Part shown: in pieces, positions 60,001-64,000 of the stretch
How positions within the stretch are numbered: position 1 is the first letter of the stretch
Layout: each line of letters begins with the position of its first letter
Assembly: GCF_030867145.1 (NCBI RefSeq)
Contig: NC_134419.1
Span: 72,473,403-72,537,402, forward strand
Origin: Opisthocomus hoazin
Taxonomy: Eukaryota; Chordata; Aves; Opisthocomiformes; Opisthocomidae
Length of the DNA stretch: 64,000 bases
Direction of reading: 5' to 3'
Notes under the pieces: generated by a model
The model's input: only the letters and a program-made list of their open reading frames with translations
What the model was told of the DNA's origin: nothing
Databases searched by the model: none
Program-made: the position numbers and the translations under genes

Positions 60001-62549
60001 CTTGGAAGATTCTAGTGGTTTTTGAACACTCCATAGAGGCAAAATCAAAGCTGTAGTTGAGGATAAATGAGTAAAAACTGTTTATAAGTGGAGAATATGT
60101 TTTTGTGGCAAAGAGATGGTCCACAGCACCGGCAACTTTTACATAGCATCCATGACAACTCAGTGGTTGTTATGAGTGCGTTTAAGATCTCTTTATACTG
60201 GTACTGGCCATATAAGAGCGACAACTACATGACTAGACATTATTTCCAAGGACTATTAGCTCTCTACTCATTAGCACCTGGTTTACCCCTCATTCATAGA
60301 GAATTGTACGTAAAGTTGCTAAAGCAATGTCTGAGAAAGAGTACATTTCTGAGAATGAGTATATTTTGATGACTGAATGCAGACTGAAATGACAGTGAAA
60401 ATATACATACAAGTATTATATAAAGTATTCTGTATATACATGTGCGCAAATAAACTGATTATTTTTGTTTTACTTTCAGTTGCAAGCCTTAAAAAGAATG
60501 TCACACTTAGGTTGCCCAATAACAAGATGCAATAATCTAGAACAACCACTGCTCCTAATGCAAACAGCCTGCAGCAATATTGGTCTGGAGCTAGGAACAG
60601 ACATGCATTTAGCAATAAATTGTGCTGCTCATGAATTAATGGATTACGTAAGTTTTTTTCAATATCTATTTTGTTTGGTTTTAAAAGGAATGGAGCTATT
60701 TGTTAACATTATTTATTATTGTATTGCAAACTCACCTAGAAGCTTCTAACTCCATTTATTTAAGGTAGCAATCAAGCAAACCAAAAGAATTGTCTCTGCA
60801 TTTATAAATTATTGTTGAATCAGTCCTACAGGTGTAGCAGATATGTTGTTGGATTGTGAGTGCAAGGGGCCGAGACCCGCAGGCATCCTCCTGGTAGCCT
60901 GGTGCAGCGGGAGCGGTGGGAATGCCCGTACTCCTCCTCCGCAGCGGTACCAGCGTGCCAGTGCTGCGCCTTGCCTGGGACAGCGCTTGCTGTCTTGCCC
61001 AGGCAGACCCCCATCACAGCTGGAGTCCCACCTGCAGGACTCTCTGATACTTTCATGATTTAACTTGAAGCCTTCAAATAGCAGAAGCCTGCCAGCATCA
61101 AACATCTGTCTGTTTAATAAGATTTTTCAGATCAGCCTGTGTCAAATACAGCAAACTGGCTTAATGGGCAAGCACCTACTACACGCTCTATTTAACAAAC
61201 CAGCGTCGTTTCACATTACATCTCAGACAATTTTGAATTAAAATCTTGGGTTTGTTGTTTTTTTTTTTTCATTTCACCACAAGGTATAAATGAAATCATT
61301 ATCTTCTATCCACCTGGCTTTCAAGGATGAAGAATGAGAAATTATTTACACAAGTATACTTCTGTAATTCCTTCACACCACTAGATGCTTCTTTCTCCAT
61401 TTTATTACACTACATCTGTTGTTTTCTTCAAACTACCTTGACCTTTCTGTGTATTTTTACTATGGTATGTGTGTATACCTACTAACATTCATCTCATTGT
61501 GTATCAACATTCATTTTTTAATTCTTATTTTTCAAGATTTTTATTTGACAAAGTTTATTTATCTGCAGCTGAAGTCTTAAAGTTCTCGCCCTTTGTTCCA
61601 TGACCAATTGGGTTGCTTGCTAAGCAGAAAAAGAAACTTCCTATTCTATTTAATATCTCATGAGATTTTGTGTATTTAGATGTACTATTGTGTCAAACCT
61701 TCCATTATTAATATGATTTGTGAAAGCAGTTGCTTTCCTGACAATTTGTGGTATCTGTATCCTACACCAGAATGAGCACAATCTTAACCGATGAATTATC
61801 AGTAATTCTGTAACTTCCTGTTAATGAACTGTTAAAGTCACTGCAGCAGTGGGTATTCTGGCACAGTTTGGCAGTGTGCCCTTGATAATCCTCATATGCT
61901 GCAGTTTGTGCTTCCCATAACAAGGAGGCTGGGTTGAAACTAGTCTTTTTTTTGAAAGGGAAAGAGACAAGGAAAGGCAGTGTCTTGTTTTTGGGTGCTG
62001 AGGGTGCACTCCTTTCCCCTGGCAATATTTTCTTTATGAAAATGAGGACAAAACTTTTTTTGGAAGTGACAAGTGAGATTTTTCATGCAAGATTCAATAA
62101 AAATGTCAAATATTGCTAACTTTATGATGAAGTAGTGCAAAACTGGCAGTATTACCTAGAAAATGCTGTCTCCCTTGTTTTGGGAGTGGCATCTTTCAGA
62201 GAGTTTGGCATGAGCCCACTGGAACCCACTCTTTAGGCAGAGATTTCTGTAACAACGTGCTGACCGCTTGGAAGTAGAGAAGTGAACATGTGCTTATTGA
62301 AGAACACACAGTCCACTGCCTTAATAGAGATATTACTGTCACACAACCTGTATGCTTACATTAGTACTCTGGTCTTTAAAGTATTATCTTCCGTATCTTT
62401 TATGCTTTTTACTTTATTTCTAGGTTAACGGAAAATATGAAATACTCACTGGAGTGTTCAAAAGTCCTGATGAAATGGTTGACATGTACGTGGAACTGAT
62501 TAATAAATTTCCTTTTATTATTGCATTAATAGATCCCTTAAGAAAAGAG
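47849..62549 (+). CDS. ENO4: ENO4, enolase 4 (exons 1-10; 3' part beyond the window)
   Basis: ENO4 is an enolase-like protein of the sperm flagellum. In mouse it is needed for sperm motility and fibrous-sheath organisation. Ten exons splice in frame (1386 nt, 462 residues) with GT-AG introns. The human protein is about 628 residues, so roughly the last quarter is missing. Landmarks: MEPGGRRRR-polyQ leader, EYYRAHRVPQR (human EYYRENDVPRR), PADLYGEL, ICKLVGRKVLDGVG, a Lys/Glu-rich linker (about 176-220), then the enolase-fold region with AEPVESV, SLAIAKAGA, VPLYLHIALLKH, MSHLGCP, GLELGTDMHLAINCAAHEL and IIALIDPLRKE. The start at 47849 has a strong context (G at -3 and +4) and matches the family N-terminus. 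An in-frame ATG at 47696 would add 51 poorly conserved residues through the G-run repeat. As in mammalian ENO4, several classic enolase active-site acids are not conserved. Confidence 0.97.
47876..47911 (+). repeat. ENO4: (CAG)12 encoding polyglutamine in ENO4 exon 1
   Basis: Twelve uninterrupted CAG codons encode residues 10-21. The human ENO4 N-terminus has no such tract. Pure CAG tracts are length-unstable, so variation between individuals is expected. Confidence 0.95.
48047..50275 (+). other. ENO4: ENO4 intron 1
   Basis: It starts GTAGCG and ends TTTATTTAAG. The first 270 bp remain in the CpG island. The rest is unremarkable AT-rich sequence with no other exon-like frame. Confidence 0.9.
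50276..50404 (+). CDS. ENO4: ENO4 exon 2
   Basis: Residues 67-109 (ANYFSKFSKAPVICK...KNYEK). The acceptor is TTTAAG and the donor AAG|GTATGA, phase 0 on both sides. It corresponds to human 'ANCFSKLAKPPTICKIVGK'. Confidence 0.97.
51630..51820 (+). CDS. ENO4: ENO4 exon 3
   Basis: Residues 110 to part of 173 (RICSTVMASHSQILE...DKMLG), with TAVEWVNESL matching human TAVQWVNSTI. The acceptor is TTTTTTTTCAG and the donor GG|GTAGGT, ending in phase 2. Confidence 0.95.
53332..53474 (+). CDS. ENO4: ENO4 exon 4 (charged linker)
   Basis: Residues 173 to part of 221: EYFTKKVEEKKEIQKQ, more Lys/Glu, then ATLALPSCTPSATALPGKKK and AAKP. It replaces the polyproline segment of the human protein. The donor is weak (CCAG|GTTTTG), but the joined codon and the following RK match human PGRK, which supports it. 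Confidence 0.9.
53475..55570 (+). other. ENO4: ENO4 intron 4 with a purine-rich tract
   Basis: The intron starts GTTTTG and ends TGTCTCCTAG. At about 53760-54075 the plus strand is strongly purine-rich (A and G with very few pyrimidines), which accounts for the long stop-free minus-strand frame there. No extra exon is needed to join exons 4 and 5. Confidence 0.85.
55571..55740 (+). CDS. ENO4: ENO4 exon 5
   Basis: Residues 221-277: RKVAVAERTIPPAEPVESV, then VCGSLAVGGTSLAIAKAGAT and the VPLYLHIALLKHDQ helix. It corresponds to the NAILGVSLAVCKAGA...PLYRHIA segment of classical enolases. The acceptor is CTCCTAG and the donor CAG|GTATGT. Confidence 0.97.
55969..56100 (+). CDS. ENO4: ENO4 exon 6
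   Basis: Residues 278-321 (DSPKEMTLPLPMVTLLNCEK...LSLKQ). KLVKEVMLIP corresponds to the LAMQEFMILP block of enolases and keeps its Glu. Intron 5 before it is only 228 bp. Confidence 0.97.
57481..57546 (+). CDS. ENO4: ENO4 exon 7
   Basis: Residues 322-343 (GIERVQDIQKEVMRLLEPRG, KA), 66 nt. The acceptor is TTAATTTCAG. The donor AAAGCG|GTACAA is weak, but no better in-frame donor follows because a stop codon comes within three codons. Confidence 0.88.
58182..58198. repeat. 17-base T run upstream of exon 8
   Basis: A homopolymer in intron 7, 72 bp before the exon 8 acceptor. It may act as a distant polypyrimidine stretch or simply be a microsatellite. Confidence 0.9.
58271..58333 (+). CDS. ENO4: ENO4 exon 8
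   Basis: Residues 344-364 (PSPQLADSKKGKAQNTGKKD, L), 63 nt, Lys-rich. It is comparable to human PSPPKAETKKGHDGSKRG. The acceptor is CTCCCAACAG and the donor CTG|GTAAGA. Confidence 0.9.
58334..60479 (+). other. ENO4: ENO4 intron 8
   Basis: About 2.1 kb with standard ends (GTAAGA...TACTTTCAG). It includes a G run near 59288-59300. No other gene is recognised. Confidence 0.9.
60480..60647 (+). CDS. ENO4: ENO4 exon 9
   Basis: Residues 365-420 (LQALKRMSHLGCP...HELMDY). LAINCAAHEL (408-417) aligns with the metal-binding GMDVAASEF motif of classical enolases, with Asn in place of the ligand Asp. The donor is TAC|GTAAGT, a consensus site. Confidence 0.97.
60648..62423 (+). other. ENO4: ENO4 intron 9 with a GC-rich patch
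   Basis: Mostly AT-rich, but 60843-61035 is a distinct GC-rich, CpG-containing block with overlapping open frames on both strands. None resembles a known protein. Confidence 0.85.
62424..62549 (+). CDS. ENO4: ENO4 exon 10 (last in window)
   Basis: Residues 421-462 (VNGKYEILTGVFKSPDEMVD ... IIALIDPLRKE). It matches human NKGKYEVIMG and IIALIDPFRKE. The acceptor is TTATTTCTAG and the donor GAG|GTAAGA, phase 0. The next expected exon (human DSEQWDSIYHALG) is not found before 64000. Confidence 0.97.
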
Positions 62550-64000
62550 GTAAGATACCATAGTGCAGTCCTTGAAAAATTGATAATACTGTTAAGTGGC
62601 CTATTGATGAACTTTTCATGTTTTTACAAAGCACATAAAATACTAAGCTTCTGTTTTCGGAGTCTTTAGGCACAAAACATATCACTATAAAAATGTATGT
62701 GACAATTCATTTGCATAATTGTAATTGACAACAACTCTAAATTTTTCTATACTTCTGACATACTTCCTGACAGAAAATAACCCTTGCATAAACAGAATAT
62801 GATCAGTACAAATCTTTTCAAGAATTACAAGAAAATGCTTTTTTTTTTTCCAGTTCTGCTTGCTAAACCACTGTCATTTTTATTACATTTTCCTTCTTAA
62901 GTAAACAAATAATTCAAATTATAAAATCAAATTTTAAAATTCACATGCTATGTAAATGACATTGTATTATATGAGAGAGGCTAAAAACTTGGATGTAGTT
63001 GTGTGTTCCTTAGAATCACTCAAAAAAAATCATTGCTGCTGTTCTTTGCGATTGAGATTTATACCCAAAGCCAGAACAAACCTGTCACTGTCGGCATTGC
63101 TCGGCAGAATTTTCAAAGTGGTAGTAAGATACCATGTCTCTACCACAGTGAACAAAGTTTGAGGAGTTAATTTAGGGTGGCCAACAGATTACAACAATAA
63201 AGTAGAATACTATTAAGCGTGTTGTCAAGTTATAGATGGATGAAAGAAACAGCTTGCATAACCTTAAATATTAGCATTTATATGTAAAATGAAGTTTCCA
63301 TGTATTACCAAAAAAATAAAAACTGAATTGTCGCAGAACCTACAATTGTAGACTTCGGTTCTGCAGTTGCAGGACTTAATAAAAATTTACTCTTGCTGTC
63401 AAATTGCACAGTTTGTCTTCTTTAAAATAAATACATGGGGTTTCTTTTCATGAACAAAACATGAAGACCGTGATTGAAGGGGGAAGCAAAGTGATGTTGT
63501 CTTTGTGAATCTGCCCAGTGCCTGAATCAATAATTCTAAAACAAATGAGCTGCAAAATCCATCTGATTTTGTTCTTATCTGGAACTTTAAAAGTTTATTT
63601 TTCTAATATCTGTGTTTACTGTTACTGCACGCTAGTTAGCCCTGCCTGCCTGCACTGCTTCAGTCTGACTCTCTCAGTTACCCATGTTCCAAAACACCAG
63701 ATTATTCCCCACCCCTGCCAGGGCTGCAAACTTCCTCAAGAATTCTTATGACGAGACATATTTGCCATATGAAATTCTGCAGGAGAAATACAACAGATAG
63801 CGAAGTACAGTTTGAAATAGAATACTGTTAAGGGACGTGCCTCTCCTCCTCCTCCCCCCTGCCACATCTTTGCCACAGATAATTTGGTCCTTGAGGATTA
63901 GCTCTGGTACCAGTTCAAGGATTCATTGCCAGACAGCAGATCACTTCATGCTTAAGAATAAGCATTTGTTCAGGTGTCAAAAACTTCATTTTGACTTCCA
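62550..64000 (+). other. ENO4: ENO4 intron 10 (runs past the window end)
   Basis: No further ENO4 exon or other gene is visible. AT-rich sequence. Confidence 0.85.

Overview
This window is bird nuclear DNA. The evidence is a textbook CR1 LINE 3' end with its terminal ATTCTATG-type repeat (about 29274-29384), a solo LTR of a type common in bird genomes (about 26963-27492), CpG-island promoters in an AT-rich background, and a multi-exon vertebrate gene with clean GT-AG introns. No bacterial features, CRISPR arrays, rRNA or tRNA were found.

The one certain gene is ENO4 (enolase 4, the sperm-flagellum enolase-like protein) on the + strand. Ten coding exons, from the start codon at 47849 to 62549, join in frame into 462 residues. 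They can be followed against the vertebrate ENO4 family up to the DP(L/F)RKE motif. The remaining exons lie beyond 64000. Its promoter is a CpG island with a G-run tandem repeat, a perfect TCTCGCGAGA (BANP-type) palindrome and an RFX X-box-like site. Exon 1 carries a 12-unit CAG tract read as polyglutamine.

About 44 kb away, on the - strand, a second CpG island (about 2870-4070) holds a short start-codon exon (ATG at 3560, donor after 3533). From gene order known in vertebrates (HSPA12A lies head-to-head with ENO4) I infer that it is the first coding exon of HSPA12A. The coding piece is too short to prove this. All later exons would lie to the left of the window.

The region between the two genes (about 4.1-47.5 kb) is mostly AT-rich DNA without recognisable genes. 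It holds an orphan CpG island (about 23040-23460), the solo LTR, the CR1 copy, several decayed old CR1-like fragments, short tandem repeats and two stretches that may be conserved regulatory DNA. Its most interesting piece is an unrecognised, charged, helical-looking reading frame (35888-36051, + strand) with a splice-acceptor-like start and a stop. It could be an undescribed terminal exon. I did not find a clearly new multi-gene system. The best leads are that orphan exon, the orphan CpG island, and the composite ENO4 promoter and polyQ region.
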